Assembly: GCF_001420695.1 (NCBI RefSeq)
Contig: NZ_LJJB01000010.1
Location: forward strand, 1,427,114-1,491,113
DNA length: 64,000 bases
Direction of reading: 5' to 3'
Source: Brevibacillus choshinensis
GTDB lineage: Bacteria > Bacillota > Bacilli > Brevibacillales > Brevibacillaceae
The notes under the pieces were generated by a model. It saw only the letters and a program-made list of their open reading frames with translations. It did no database searches and had not been told where the DNA came from. This document shows positions 39,291-47,840 of this stretch, in pieces. The translations under genes were made by a program, and so were the position numbers. The stretch's first letter is position 1, and every line of letters begins with the position of its first letter.

Positions 39291-40160
39291 TTATTTTACG
39301 AAGCTCAACAGCAGCTCGCGCACGATTTTAGATGCGACGATTTGCGTCATTTCACTGTGGTCGTATACAGGCGCTACCTCTACCAGGTCGCAACCGATTA
39401 CGTTTGCCCCGTTGTTGGCCATAAAATGAATCGTGTCCAGCAGTTCACGGGAAGTGATGCCGCCTGCTTCTGTCGTACCGGTACCCGGCGCGTGAGAAGG
39501 ATCGAGAACATCAATATCGATCGTCAGGTAAATCGGGCGATTGCCGATAGTTGGCAATACCTTTTTCACTGGCTCCAGCACGTCGTATTTGTACAGGTGC
39601 ATGTTTTCTTTCGCCCACTCGAACTCTTCGCGCATACCGCTGCGAATACCGAACGAGTAGACATTCTTTCCACCGATCAGGTTGCACACCTTTTTGATCG
39701 GAGTGGAGTGAGAGTACTGATAGCCCTCGTAGTTGTCACGCAGGTCCGTATGCGCGTCAAAGTGGAAAACCACCATATCTTTGTACTTTTCATAAACGGC
39801 TTGGAATACAGGCCAGGAAACCAAATGCTCGCCACCCAAACCGAATGGGAACTTGCCGTCTTCCAGCACTTTCGCAACAAAATTGCGGATCATATCCAAG
39901 CTACCTTCCACGTTCCCGAAAGGAAGTGGAATGTCGCCTGCATCAAAGTACTTGATGTCTTCCAACAGTCGGTCGAGGTACGGGCTGTACTCTTCCAGAC
40001 CGATGGATACTTCGCGGATCCGAGCAGGACCAAAACGGGAGCCTGGACGGAAGCTCACTGTCCAGTCCATAGGCATACCGTAAATGACTGCCTGGCTCTC
40101 CTCGTAATTACCGTGGCTACGGATGAAGACATTGCCGGAGTATGCTTCGTCAAAACGCAT
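39291..40160 (-). CDS. speB: Agmatinase
   Basis: Mn-dependent ureohydrolase converting agmatine to putrescine and urea. 289 residues with the metal motifs LGGEHLVSWPV, VVFHFDAHTDLRDNYEG and YLTIDIDVLDPSHAPGTGT. It follows speE by 20 bases with its own SD (GGAGGAGG), giving the speE-speB polyamine operon of Bacilli. Arginine decarboxylase, which would supply agmatine, is not in the window. Confidence 0.96.
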   Translation of the reverse strand: MRFDEAYSGNVFIRSHGNYEESQAVIYGMPMDWTVSFRPGSRFGPARIREVSIGLEEYSPYLDRLLEDIKYFDAGDIPLPFGNVEGSLDMIRNFVAKVLEDGKFPFGLGGEHLVSWPVFQAVYEKYKDMVVFHFDAHTDLRDNYEGYQYSHSTPIKKVCNLIGGKNVYSFGIRSGMREEFEWAKENMHLYKYDVLEPVKKVLPTIGNRPIYLTIDIDVLDPSHAPGTGTTEAGGITSRELLDTIHFMANNGANVIGCDLVEVAPVYDHSEMTQIVASKIVRELLLSFVK

Positions 40161-40180
40161 TCTTCTTCGTCCTCCTCCGA

Positions 40181-41020
40181 TTAGTCGCGGGTCAGCTCAG
40201 CCACGAAGTTAGGCAGTTTGAAGACAGCGTGGTGAAGGTCCGCATTGTAGTATTTGGTATCAAGAGTTTTGATTTTAGAAGCATCTACTTCCAATGGATC
40301 GTGTTGCTTGGAAGCAATGGTGAAGCTCCACAGACCAGATGGATAGGTCGGGATGCTGCAAGTATAGAGACGGGTAACCGGGAAGATCGATTTGAGATCT
40401 TTGAATACGCGCTTGATCAGTTCACGGTTGAACCATGGCGATTCGGTTTGCGCTACCATGATGCCATCTGGCTTCAGAGCGTCATGGATGCCTTGGTAGA
40501 AACCTTTTTCGAACAGGCCAACTGCCGGTCCAACTGGTTCTGTGGAGTCAACCATGATCACATCGTACTCGCCTTTGTGGTCATGAATGTGTTTGATACC
40601 ATCGATTACTTGTACGTCAACGCGGGAATTACCAGTCAGCGCACTTGCAATCTCAGGGAAATATTTTTTGCAGGACTCAATTACGCCACCGTCGATTTCA
40701 GCCAATACCGCTTTTTCCACGGATGGATGCTTCACGATTTCGCGGATTGCTCCGCCGTCGCCGCCGCCTACTACCAGCACCTTTTTCGGGTTCGGGTGAG
40801 TGTTGAGCGCTACGTGAGTGATCATCTCATGGTAAACAAACTCATCGACATCGGTGGTCATAACCATGCCGTCGAGCACTAACATGCGTCCAAATTGCTT
40901 GGTAGTAATGACGTCGATTTGTTGAAACTCGGTTTTTTCACTGTATAGGGTGTCAGTAATTTTCGTTGTAATCCCGTGATTTTCCGTTTGTTTCTCGGTG
41001 TACCACAATTCCATGTTCAT
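40181..41020 (-). CDS. speE: Spermidine synthase
   Basis: Aminopropyltransferase making spermidine from putrescine and decarboxylated SAM. 279 residues: N-terminal beta domain ([20 protein letters not shown]), Rossmann core with [15 protein letters not shown] and the catalytic Asp in [13 protein letters not shown], and the substrate loop [18 protein letters not shown] 41020 follows AAGGAGGG by nine bases; a frame ten codons longer is rejected. A leader of about 170 bases with inverted repeats precedes it. Confidence 0.96.
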   Translation of the reverse strand: MNMELWYTEKQTENHGITTKITDTLYSEKTEFQQIDVITTKQFGRMLVLDGMVMTTDVDEFVYHEMITHVALNTHPNPKKVLVVGGGDGGAIREIVKHPSVEKAVLAEIDGGVIESCKKYFPEIASALTGNSRVDVQVIDGIKHIHDHKGEYDVIMVDSTEPVGPAVGLFEKGFYQGIHDALKPDGIMVAQTESPWFNRELIKRVFKDLKSIFPVTRLYTCSIPTYPSGLWSFTIASKQHDPLEVDASKIKTLDTKYYNADLHHAVFKLPNFVAELTRD

Positions 41021-41190
41021 GGTTATGTACCCTCCTTCAAGTAACCGCATGTATTAGAAGACTTGACTTTGCCAAGCCTTTTAGGGCAACCTTAGCTCCC
41101 AAAGGAAAAACACTTCTCCTTGGTTAGACGTCCCGCTATGTTGCGCTCGAACTATCAAACATAAGAATATCAATACTTTCTGATAGTACA
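41021..41190 (-). promoter_or_regulatory. Long structured 5' leader of speE
   Basis: Between the promoter and the SD the minus strand holds a hairpin with arms ACTATCA / TGATAGT at the transcript start, CCAAGGA / TCCTTTGG in the middle, and TTGCC / GGCAA near the coding end. None has a U-tract. I recognise no known riboswitch here. Confidence 0.4.
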
Positions 41191-41195
41191 AGAAA

Positions 41196-41223
41196 ATTAT
41201 AGTGGCTGTCCTTCAAAATGCAA
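41196..41223 (-). promoter_or_regulatory. Sigma-A promoter of speE-speB
   Basis: Minus strand TTGCAT (41223-41218), 16-base spacer, TATAAT (41201-41196). Confidence 0.65.
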
Positions 41224-41262
41224 GGTTTTTTTGGACAAGCTTCCTTACATTGGCTAAGGGAA

Positions 41263-41292
41263 GTTTATCCAGAGAATTACTGACCCATACTA
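41263..41292 (+). promoter_or_regulatory. Possible sigma-F/sigma-G promoter of pbpG
   Basis: GTTTA (41263-41267), 18-base spacer, CATACTA (41286-41292). The -10 fits the sigma-G pattern CATWHTA fully; pbpG is forespore-expressed in B. subtilis. Confidence 0.5.
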
Positions 41293-41357
41293 GGATTATC
41301 CTGTGTCTTAGTATGTCCCGATTCTGACAATCCATCGGGAGAAAGGAGGATTTGCAC

Positions 41358-43409
41358 ATGGAAGTGATTCGGGAAGCGCCCTTGCTCCGTTATCTACGTT
41401 GGGCCAAGAAATTCGTAAAATTTGTCATACTCAGCCTATTATGCGTATCTTTTGCCGCCCTGCTCCTGATCTTGTATCTACGTTCGCAGCCGTTGCCTGA
41501 GACATTTGTCAAACAGACTACGACCATTTACGCCTCTACAGGTGATGTACTGGACACCATGCATCGCGGTGAAAACCGGATCGTAGTACCAATCAGTGAT
41601 ATCGCTCCTCCGCTCGTAGATGCAACCATCGCCATTGAAGACCGGTCGTTTCGCGAGCATTACGGCTTCGACTGGAGACGATTGGCGAAAGCAGCTTACG
41701 TGGATGTCATCAACATGGACATGCGTCAAGGAGCCAGCACGATTACCCAGCAATTAGCGCGGAATCTATACCTGAGCCTGGATAAAACGTGGGAACGAAA
41801 AATCAAGGAAGCATTGCTCGCGATCCAATTGGAGCTGAACTATAGCAAGGACGAGATTCTGGAGATGTATATGAACCAGATCTACTACGGGCACTCCGCT
41901 TACGGTGCACAAGCTGCTGCGCAAACATACTTTGGCAAAGACGCCAAAAGTTTGACCATCGCGGAAAGTGCCATGTTGGCAGGAATTCCAAAAGGACCTT
42001 CGTACTACTCTCCTTTTATCGATTTCGAAAAAGCAAAATCACGGCAAAAGCTGATTCTGGATGCGATGGAGCGCGACGGAATGATCACCCAAAAGCAGGC
42101 CGAACAAGCCTTTGCCGAAACCATCAAGCTAAAAGATCGAACTTCGGATAGCGTGGCGGAGCAAGCACCTTATTTCCGCGACTATATCGCCAATTTGGTC
42201 AAAAACAAGTACGGCATCGACGAAGAATTGTTTATACACGGGGGCTTAAAGATCCATACGACATTGGACCCCGTTATGCAAAAAAAGGCAGAGGATATCG
42301 TCGCATCTGTATTGCCAAAGGATAATCCCAACCTGCAAGTCGCACTGGTCGCCATGGATCCTGCTACCGGCTACATCAAAGCGATGGTCGGAGGCCGGGA
42401 TTACAAACAGAGTCAGTACAACCGTGCACTTGGGAAACGACAACCGGGTTCGTCTTTCAAACCGATTATGTACCTCGCAGCCCTGCAGAACGGATACACG
42501 CCTCTGACCATGATGAAGAGCGAGCCAACCGTTTTTACCTACGACAATAACAAGCAATACATCCCCAATAATTTCGGGGGAAAATATGCCCATGCGATGA
42601 TTAACATGCGGGAAGCCATCAAGACCTCGGATAATATTTACGCAGTAAAGACCATCGACTTTTTGGGTCCACAGAAGGTTGTGGATGAAGCGAATAAGCT
42701 GGGCATTACGAGCCCGTTACAAGCAGTTCCTTCGCTGGCTTTGGGCACGTCTCCAGTCTCCCCGCTGGAACTGAATACCGCTTATTCTGCGATTGCCAAC
42801 AAGGGCCAGGCTGTCAAGCCAATCGCCATTACTTCCATCGAGGACAATCAAGGAAATATTTTGGTCGAGGAAAAACCGGAAAAAACGCCTGCTGCTGATC
42901 CGATTGCTGCTTCCTTGCTGACCAATCTGATGCAAAGTGTGTTTGAGCGTGGCGGCACAGGCTTCCGAGTCGTAAATGAGTTAAATCGCCCGGTTGCTGG
43001 AAAAACAGGCTCGACCGATTATGATGCTTGGCTGAGCGGATTTACGCCACAGCTCGTGTCCACCGTCTGGATCGGATACGACAAAAACCAAAAAGTAGAC
43101 GACGTGAAAGAAGGATATTTATCCAAAAAAATCTGGGCGCAATTTATGGAGAGTGCCTTGAAAGACCAACCTCCAGCTCTGTTCGATATGCCTGCTGGAG
43201 TGGTCTCCGTCTACATCGATCCTCATTCGGGGAAATTGGCCACCGAGCATTGTCCTACGCCTCAATTGTTCTACTTTGCGAGTGGAACAGAACCGCAGGA
43301 TTACTGCACAGACCATTTACCGGCGAATGAAGCGCCAACACCGTTAAAGCCACCGGATACATCCTCTTTTTGGCAGCGGATGGGCAGCTGGTGGAAGCCG
43401 GTTGAGTAA
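41358..43409 (+). CDS. pbpG: Class A penicillin-binding protein PbpG
   Basis: Bifunctional peptidoglycan synthase of 683 residues. One N-terminal membrane helix (~20-41), GT51 glycosyltransferase domain with EDRSFREHYGFD (Glu94) and GASTITQQLARN, then the transpeptidase domain with SSFK (Ser365, Lys368), SDN (424-426) and KTG (549-551). A short C-terminal tail contains two Cys. It corresponds to ywhE/pbpG beside speE and ywhD in B. subtilis, where it works in spore peptidoglycan synthesis with PbpF. ATG 41358 follows AAAGGAGG by eight bases. Confidence 0.94.
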   Translation: MEVIREAPLLRYLRWAKKFVKFVILSLLCVSFAALLLILYLRSQPLPETFVKQTTTIYASTGDVLDTMHRGENRIVVPISDIAPPLVDATIAIEDRSFREHYGFDWRRLAKAAYVDVINMDMRQGASTITQQLARNLYLSLDKTWERKIKEALLAIQLELNYSKDEILEMYMNQIYYGHSAYGAQAAAQTYFGKDAKSLTIAESAMLAGIPKGPSYYSPFIDFEKAKSRQKLILDAMERDGMITQKQAEQAFAETIKLKDRTSDSVAEQAPYFRDYIANLVKNKYGIDEELFIHGGLKIHTTLDPVMQKKAEDIVASVLPKDNPNLQVALVAMDPATGYIKAMVGGRDYKQSQYNRALGKRQPGSSFKPIMYLAALQNGYTPLTMMKSEPTVFTYDNNKQYIPNNFGGKYAHAMINMREAIKTSDNIYAVKTIDFLGPQKVVDEANKLGITSPLQAVPSLALGTSPVSPLELNTAYSAIANKGQAVKPIAITSIEDNQGNILVEEKPEKTPAADPIAASLLTNLMQSVFERGGTGFRVVNELNRPVAGKTGSTDYDAWLSGFTPQLVSTVWIGYDKNQKVDDVKEGYLSKKIWAQFMESALKDQPPALFDMPAGVVSVYIDPHSGKLATEHCPTPQLFYFASGTEPQDYCTDHLPANEAPTPLKPPDTSSFWQRMGSWWKPVE

Positions 43410-43414
43410 TGGAA

Positions 43415-43442
43415 AAGGGACGTGGTATCTGCCACGCCCCTT
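43415..43442. terminator. Bidirectional terminator after pbpG
   Basis: Stem AAGGGACGTGG / CCACGCCCCTT with one mismatch, 6-base loop, T-run on the plus strand and A-run on the left. It serves pbpG and the convergent small gene. Confidence 0.8.
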
Positions 43443-43447
43443 TTTGT

Positions 43448-43702
43448 TTAACGTATAGTCCGCTCGTCGCCGCCTGCAATGACCCCATCACCATCGGTAA
43501 AGACGTGGTCGTTGATGACGCTAATTAGGCCTGCTTGATCGAGCTGCTCCAAAACTTCAAACAAGCTGTCCCTTTTTCCCGCAGGAAGCTTGCGAATAAA
43601 ATTGTTTATTTCCTGGGGAGACACGTGCGTGCGGAAATGGACGCCGCCGTGCTTAACAAAATGATCGGCGCTTGTTTCCTGTTCACGGGGTTCTTCGCTC
43701 AT
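43448..43702 (-). CDS. Small hypothetical protein
   Basis: 84 residues, hydrophilic, no membrane segment or signal. The middle (THVSPQEINNFIRKLPAGKR, SLFEVLEQLDQAGLISVIN) suggests a small helical fold and the end is Asp/Gly-rich. ATG with GAAGGGGG upstream and a terminator at the 3' end support a real gene. Not recognised. Confidence 0.6.
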   Translation of the reverse strand: MSEEPREQETSADHFVKHGGVHFRTHVSPQEINNFIRKLPAGKRDSLFEVLEQLDQAGLISVINDHVFTDGDGVIAGGDERTIR

Positions 43703-43839
43703 GGGTAACGCCCCTTCCGGTCAGACTTAAGTTGTCATGCCTTTGTAGTGTTCCGCTCTGAACGAAAAAGCATGAGCTGAAAAAAAAGTCTAAGTCAGGA
43801 GGGTCGGAATGCATTTAAAAAAAGGATCTGAATATATGA

Positions 43840-43875
43840 CAAACAGGGAAAGAGTGACGGCTCTTTCCCTGTTTG
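43840..43875. repeat. Perfect 15-bp hairpin in the ywhD-side gap
   Basis: CAAACAGGGAAAGAG / CTCTTTCCCTGTTTG with a 6-base loop. It lies in a 374-base gap (43703-44076) that contains no supported gene. Neither strand has a proper U-tract after it. A weaker repeat (AAAGCTT...AAGCTTT, 43982-44004) lies further on. Confidence 0.7.
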
Positions 43876-43883
43876 ATGACCTA

Positions 43884-43897
43884 GTGTACATGTACAC
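43884..43897. promoter_or_regulatory. Perfect 14-bp palindrome, probable protein-binding site
   Basis: GTGTACATGTACAC, nine bases from the 15-bp hairpin. It resembles GntR/YtrA-type operators (GTGTA-N-TACAC), but no such regulator is nearby. Confidence 0.45.
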
Positions 43898-44076
43898 AGA
43901 TATGAAAATAAGTTTACCTTACTCCCAAACTGGTAACAATTGATTTCACCATTTGTTCACAGACCGTTCACGATTTCTTAGAAAGCTTGGCTCCGCGAAG
44001 CTTTTGCAACCAAAGGGCGCAAGTTTCGCTTAGCAGCACTTATACCAGATAGGAATAACTTACTATCTGTGCAAGT

Positions 44077-44574
44077 TTAGGACAAAGCTTGCTTTAATTC
44101 CTCTGTGGAATTGTCAAACATAGCCGCATTATTATCAGTCAAAAGCTTTTTCAGAGCAGCCTTTTCCTTTTCTCCTAAGTCAGATAGCATGATACGGCGC
44201 TTCATGGAATAGTCCATGCGGTTGACATGATCCGCCAAGATTTTATAGCCACGGCGTGCTTCCCGATCCACTTCCATGTAGCATGCAGTCGCTCCCGCAT
44301 AATAGGGACCCGCTTCATTGCGGTCTACGGTCACCCATACGAGCCAATACGGTTTTCCGTTTGGCACTTCGTCTTTATTGATCGTCCATTTAATCCCTTT
44401 TTCCACTGAACTCTTGGCATGCAACGCACCCATATCGATGTATGCTTCGTCGCCATCGATAATGACTGAGGAGACAGCATTCAGGTCCAGTACCCCTTGA
44501 CCAAAACCGCCATGCACATCGGTCTTTCCGCTCATGATGGTAAAGCCGCCTTTTTTATTATCAAAAATATCCAC
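44077..44574 (-). CDS. ywhD: YwhD family protein
   Basis: 165 residues, conserved Firmicute family of unknown function found next to pbpG in B. subtilis. Recognised by GGFTIMSGKTDVHGGFGQG, AYIDMGALHAKSSVEKGIKW and YYAGATACYMEVDREARRGY. GTG start with GGAGG eight bases before it. No transmembrane or signal segment, so cytosolic. Confidence 0.9.
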   Translation of the reverse strand: MDIFDNKKGGFTIMSGKTDVHGGFGQGVLDLNAVSSVIIDGDEAYIDMGALHAKSSVEKGIKWTINKDEVPNGKPYWLVWVTVDRNEAGPYYAGATACYMEVDREARRGYKILADHVNRMDYSMKRRIMLSDLGEKEKAALKKLLTDNNAAMFDNSTEELKQALS

Positions 44575-44655
44575 GTTAACACCCTCCAGATCATCATTCT
44601 CCTTTCTATATTCTACTCGGAAACGTATAGCGACGCAATTTGACTGTGTGCCCAG

Positions 44656-44988
44656 TTATAAATCTGTCGGTTGTTTGGCGTTGTTTGCTCTGTTTGATCG
44701 CCACATCCATTTCTCAAAGATCCACAGCAAGAAGGTCACGAGCAATGATGTATGCAGCGCCATCAACAGCTCAATGATCCACATTCCGCCTCCTAATAAT
44801 CCACCTGTTGGAATGATGACAAAGTAATAGAGAAAACTAGAACAAAACGCCACTAGTATCGTTATCCATACCCGAAAACCAAATACAGCGCGTATATAGG
44901 CTGTGATAAATAGCGCTACAAAGGGACCCGCTAATTGCCACGCGTAAACAAACGGGCCAATGAAGATCCACACAAGAACATTTTCCAT
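44656..44988 (-). CDS. Small membrane protein, unknown
   Basis: 110 residues, three to four hydrophobic segments (LVWIFIGPFVYAWQLAGPFV, WITILVAFCSSFLYYFVII, GGGMWIIELLMALHTSLLVTF) and a basic, Asn-rich tail. ATG 44988, with AAAGGAAG upstream, is 15 bases past the stop of the secreted lipase gene, so the two are likely co-transcribed. The frame's longer start inside the lipase gene is rejected. No family recognised. Confidence 0.65.
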   Translation of the reverse strand: MENVLVWIFIGPFVYAWQLAGPFVALFITAYIRAVFGFRVWITILVAFCSSFLYYFVIIPTGGLLGGGMWIIELLMALHTSLLVTFLLWIFEKWMWRSNRANNAKQPTDL

Positions 44989-45002
44989 GTTGTCTTCCTT
45001 TC

Positions 45003-47774
45003 TTACTGACGTAGATCGGTTGCTTCCATTAGACCCCTCTGGCCCAGCCGATACCATTTTCCAGTTTCCTGCTCTTGCTCGGGATCTTCTGATGAAAAAC
45101 GCTGGATTTGCAGCTGGGCTCCTCCCGCTTTCGTTCGGTTGGTCTGCTCGAACTCCAGATCCTCCCCGTCTTTTATGTGCAATACGACGAGATTACCGTG
45201 GTACTCAATGGAGAGGTCATCCCACACTTCCTTTTTCTTTTGGTTCAGTGTCATGGATTTTCCTGATTTGATGACGTTAACCTCAGGAAAAGAGCCATCG
45301 TCTCGGGAAAGGATGTAGGTCAAATACTTCTGCTGTTTGCTTGCGGACTTACGTAGACCGGGTTGGGTATCCTCTATTCCTTGTAACAGCTGCGTTACCT
45401 GATGAATGACCTGCGGGATGCTCGGTAATTTTGCGTGCTCACCAGTCACGTAATACTTCTTCTTGATGTCTTTTTGCGCATAGCTAGCACTGAGATACGG
45501 TACCGTGCCATCCCCCATCCCTTTGTCATAATAAGGGGTCCAAGCTTGGTGATAATGGTCAAAGAAATAGCCAAGCAGCGTCGGTTCCCCTTGTCCAACA
45601 ATTGAGTACTGTGGGACATTGATTGTTTTGGCATCCCATTTTTCATGTAATTTGCCGGCTTGCTTAACGAGCGGTGCATAGGACAAACGAATTGCTTTGT
45701 CTTGCAAAAATTCATCGTAGCTGTACGGTTCATTTTTGTCCTTTTTCAAGAAGCCCACGGTCTGGAAATACTTTTTGGACGGCAACAGCTCATAAACGGC
45801 CGGTGCATACTCCGATATAATTTTTCCTGTCCCCTCATCCATCCACGGTATAGAGAAGTTGTAGCCGTACTGGATGGCCTGATAAGCTCTCGGCGCTCCC
45901 AGAAATGGCGTCCCCATGTAAATGATTCGGTTGACTTTGGATTGGTAGGATACGTTGGTCAAAAGGGTTTCTCGGACCAACAATCCTCCCATGCTATGCG
46001 CTACCAGCTGCACCTGACTCGCACCCGATCTTTGGAGGGCGAGATCAATTTTTTGCTTGAGGGCAACCGCATTTTTGGTACTGCTGTAGCGCCAATCATA
46101 CGGCATGGCAAATAGCGATCGAAACTTTTTGTATCCCATCTTTTCCAATTGTTTGACCATGCTGTAATACTGCTCTGTCGTGTCTCGGATCGGATCTAAC
46201 GGTGAATAGGAAAGGTACTCAATGGCACGAAACCCTTCGTCTGCCCGCTCCGGGAAAATACTGATTCCATCTTCACGAGGCTGCACGTCAACGCTGTTTG
46301 GCCGAATCGGCTCCAGTGAGAGAAGTCTACGATGTCTGGGATCATTGATGCCAATCAGACTATCCCCGAGCCCCAGCCAAATTTCAGAAATCTTGCCACT
46401 TTCCTCTACTTCAAGCCGAGAGCCGCCTATTCCCGGAATGACAATAACAGGGATTGTATTTATTGCTACATCCAGCTTGTATGTATTCGGTGCAAATCCT
46501 GAGCGCTGGCTGGCAGCTACCTTGACGATATACGTCCCCGGGTTGGCTTGAAAGACAATTTGTTCGTTGGCGTTTTTTGGTTTTTCTGACTTGGAAAGCA
46601 CTTTTCCCGCCTGATCCAGCAAGTACAGATCGACATCCATCCCCTCAGGGAGTTCCTTCAGATCTAATCTCACAGTCGAAGCCAGCGTAATCCCGAATTG
46701 ATAGAAATCGATATCGGTCAGGCTGTGAAGATTTGCTTGCAGGGTAGTATCGTAGTCGGTGGTCAAAGTATGTGCTTCCGCTAGTGAATTGTTTGGTTCG
46801 TACTCATCCAGCTTGGCCTCTCCTTGCTCGGACACGAAATCTGCCCTCAATCGGTAGTAAAAATCTTTGTGGTAAGATCCGCCGCTTCCTTGGACTTTTA
46901 TGTAGTACCATTCGCCCTGTTCAAGAGTGATTCCGTCTATCGCTTCGTCAGCTTGTCCTGCTTGTTCTGAGCTCCTCAGCTCCTGATTATCCCCAGAAAA
47001 CACATATAGGTTATAGTCCTGATCTCTCGGGATATCGCGAAGACTGATATTCATCGTCCCATTTCTAGTTGCTTTGATTTTCCACATATCCACATCGCCT
47101 GATTTCCCAATCTTGCCAAAGGCGTCTTTTGCATCAAACAGCCAATCAGCTTTTCCGACGGTATCGTTTGGCTCCAGCTCAAACGTGGCTGGCCTACTAC
47201 GCATAGCCGCTTCTCTCGGTTTTTTATCATTGGAATACTCGCGATAGAAGTCTTTTGCCCATCGCTCCACTTTTGCTTGCTGTTGGCTCAGAGCTGGTAC
47301 TTCCAGCTCTTCGGCCTGCTCTGTGACCTCAGATGAAGTCAATTCCAGCCGGTCTTCTTTTTTATCGGTTCCCCGATCCCAAGAAACTTCTTTCAGCTCG
47401 ATTCCATCCGTACTTATCCTTACTGACTCAGGCACAGGGATTTTCCAACGAATCACAGGCTCTTCCTCTTCTGCCGTTCTCCACTCGATCGTTAATGGAC
47501 GGCTATCAGACGGCTTGATCGCTACAGAAAAACGAGTTCCCTCTAGAAATGAATAGGTGAGTTCTTCATCGTCTTGTTTGACCGTGACCTCGATCTCATC
47601 CACTGACTTTTGCAAGGAAGCCTGAATACGTAGTTCCCCTTTTTCTACCCACGCCCATGCCTCTTTTACGAGCGACCGGCGTTCCTCCTGGGCCCAAGCA
47701 CTCTGATCAAAACTGCTCCCTATCAACGTGAGTATCAGCAACAGAAAAACTAGGCGTTTAGCCGATTTCCCCAC
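45003..47774 (-). CDS. Secreted LCAT-like lipase/esterase with two PPC domains
   Basis: About 923 residues. Signal peptide (GKSAKRLVFLLLILTLIGSS, cut after QSAWAQ), an N-terminal beta region, then two pre-peptidase C-terminal (PPC) domains opened by FELEPNDTVGKADWL and DEYEPNNSLAEAHTL. An alpha/beta-hydrolase domain of the LCAT type follows: oxyanion segment VIVIPGIGGSRLE, nucleophile AHSMGGLLVRE, Asp in GDGTVPYLSA, His in GEHAKLP. It should act outside the cell on an acyl ester; the substrate is unknown. The GTG start at 47774 has its GAGGGGG SD inside a hairpin arm. It follows the 1326-residue secreted protein gene. Confidence 0.85.
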   Translation of the reverse strand: MGKSAKRLVFLLLILTLIGSSFDQSAWAQEERRSLVKEAWAWVEKGELRIQASLQKSVDEIEVTVKQDDEELTYSFLEGTRFSVAIKPSDSRPLTIEWRTAEEEEPVIRWKIPVPESVRISTDGIELKEVSWDRGTDKKEDRLELTSSEVTEQAEELEVPALSQQQAKVERWAKDFYREYSNDKKPREAAMRSRPATFELEPNDTVGKADWLFDAKDAFGKIGKSGDVDMWKIKATRNGTMNISLRDIPRDQDYNLYVFSGDNQELRSSEQAGQADEAIDGITLEQGEWYYIKVQGSGGSYHKDFYYRLRADFVSEQGEAKLDEYEPNNSLAEAHTLTTDYDTTLQANLHSLTDIDFYQFGITLASTVRLDLKELPEGMDVDLYLLDQAGKVLSKSEKPKNANEQIVFQANPGTYIVKVAASQRSGFAPNTYKLDVAINTIPVIVIPGIGGSRLEVEESGKISEIWLGLGDSLIGINDPRHRRLLSLEPIRPNSVDVQPREDGISIFPERADEGFRAIEYLSYSPLDPIRDTTEQYYSMVKQLEKMGYKKFRSLFAMPYDWRYSSTKNAVALKQKIDLALQRSGASQVQLVAHSMGGLLVRETLLTNVSYQSKVNRIIYMGTPFLGAPRAYQAIQYGYNFSIPWMDEGTGKIISEYAPAVYELLPSKKYFQTVGFLKKDKNEPYSYDEFLQDKAIRLSYAPLVKQAGKLHEKWDAKTINVPQYSIVGQGEPTLLGYFFDHYHQAWTPYYDKGMGDGTVPYLSASYAQKDIKKKYYVTGEHAKLPSIPQVIHQVTQLLQGIEDTQPGLRKSASKQQKYLTYILSRDDGSFPEVNVIKSGKSMTLNQKKKEVWDDLSIEYHGNLVVLHIKDGEDLEFEQTNRTKAGGAQLQIQRFSSEDPEQEQETGKWYRLGQRGLMEATDLRQ

Positions 47775-47781
47775 AAAAATA

Positions 47782-47829
47782 CCCCCTCGTCTCTTTCTTT
47801 CTCCACAGTAGAAAAAGACAGCGAGGGGG
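47782..47829 (-). promoter_or_regulatory. Intergenic hairpin covering the lipase ribosome site
   Basis: Minus strand arms CCCCCTCG (47829-47822) and CGAGGGGG (47789-47782) close a 32-base loop with further pairing, followed by TATTTTT. The 3' arm is the lipase SD, so the hairpin may terminate transcription, mask translation, or both. Confidence 0.6.
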
Positions 47830-47840
47830 TGCAAATATAT

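Noticed and set aside
43703-44076. Small gene in the ywhD-side gap
   Set aside because: No frame of useful length with an SD on either strand; only inverted repeats.
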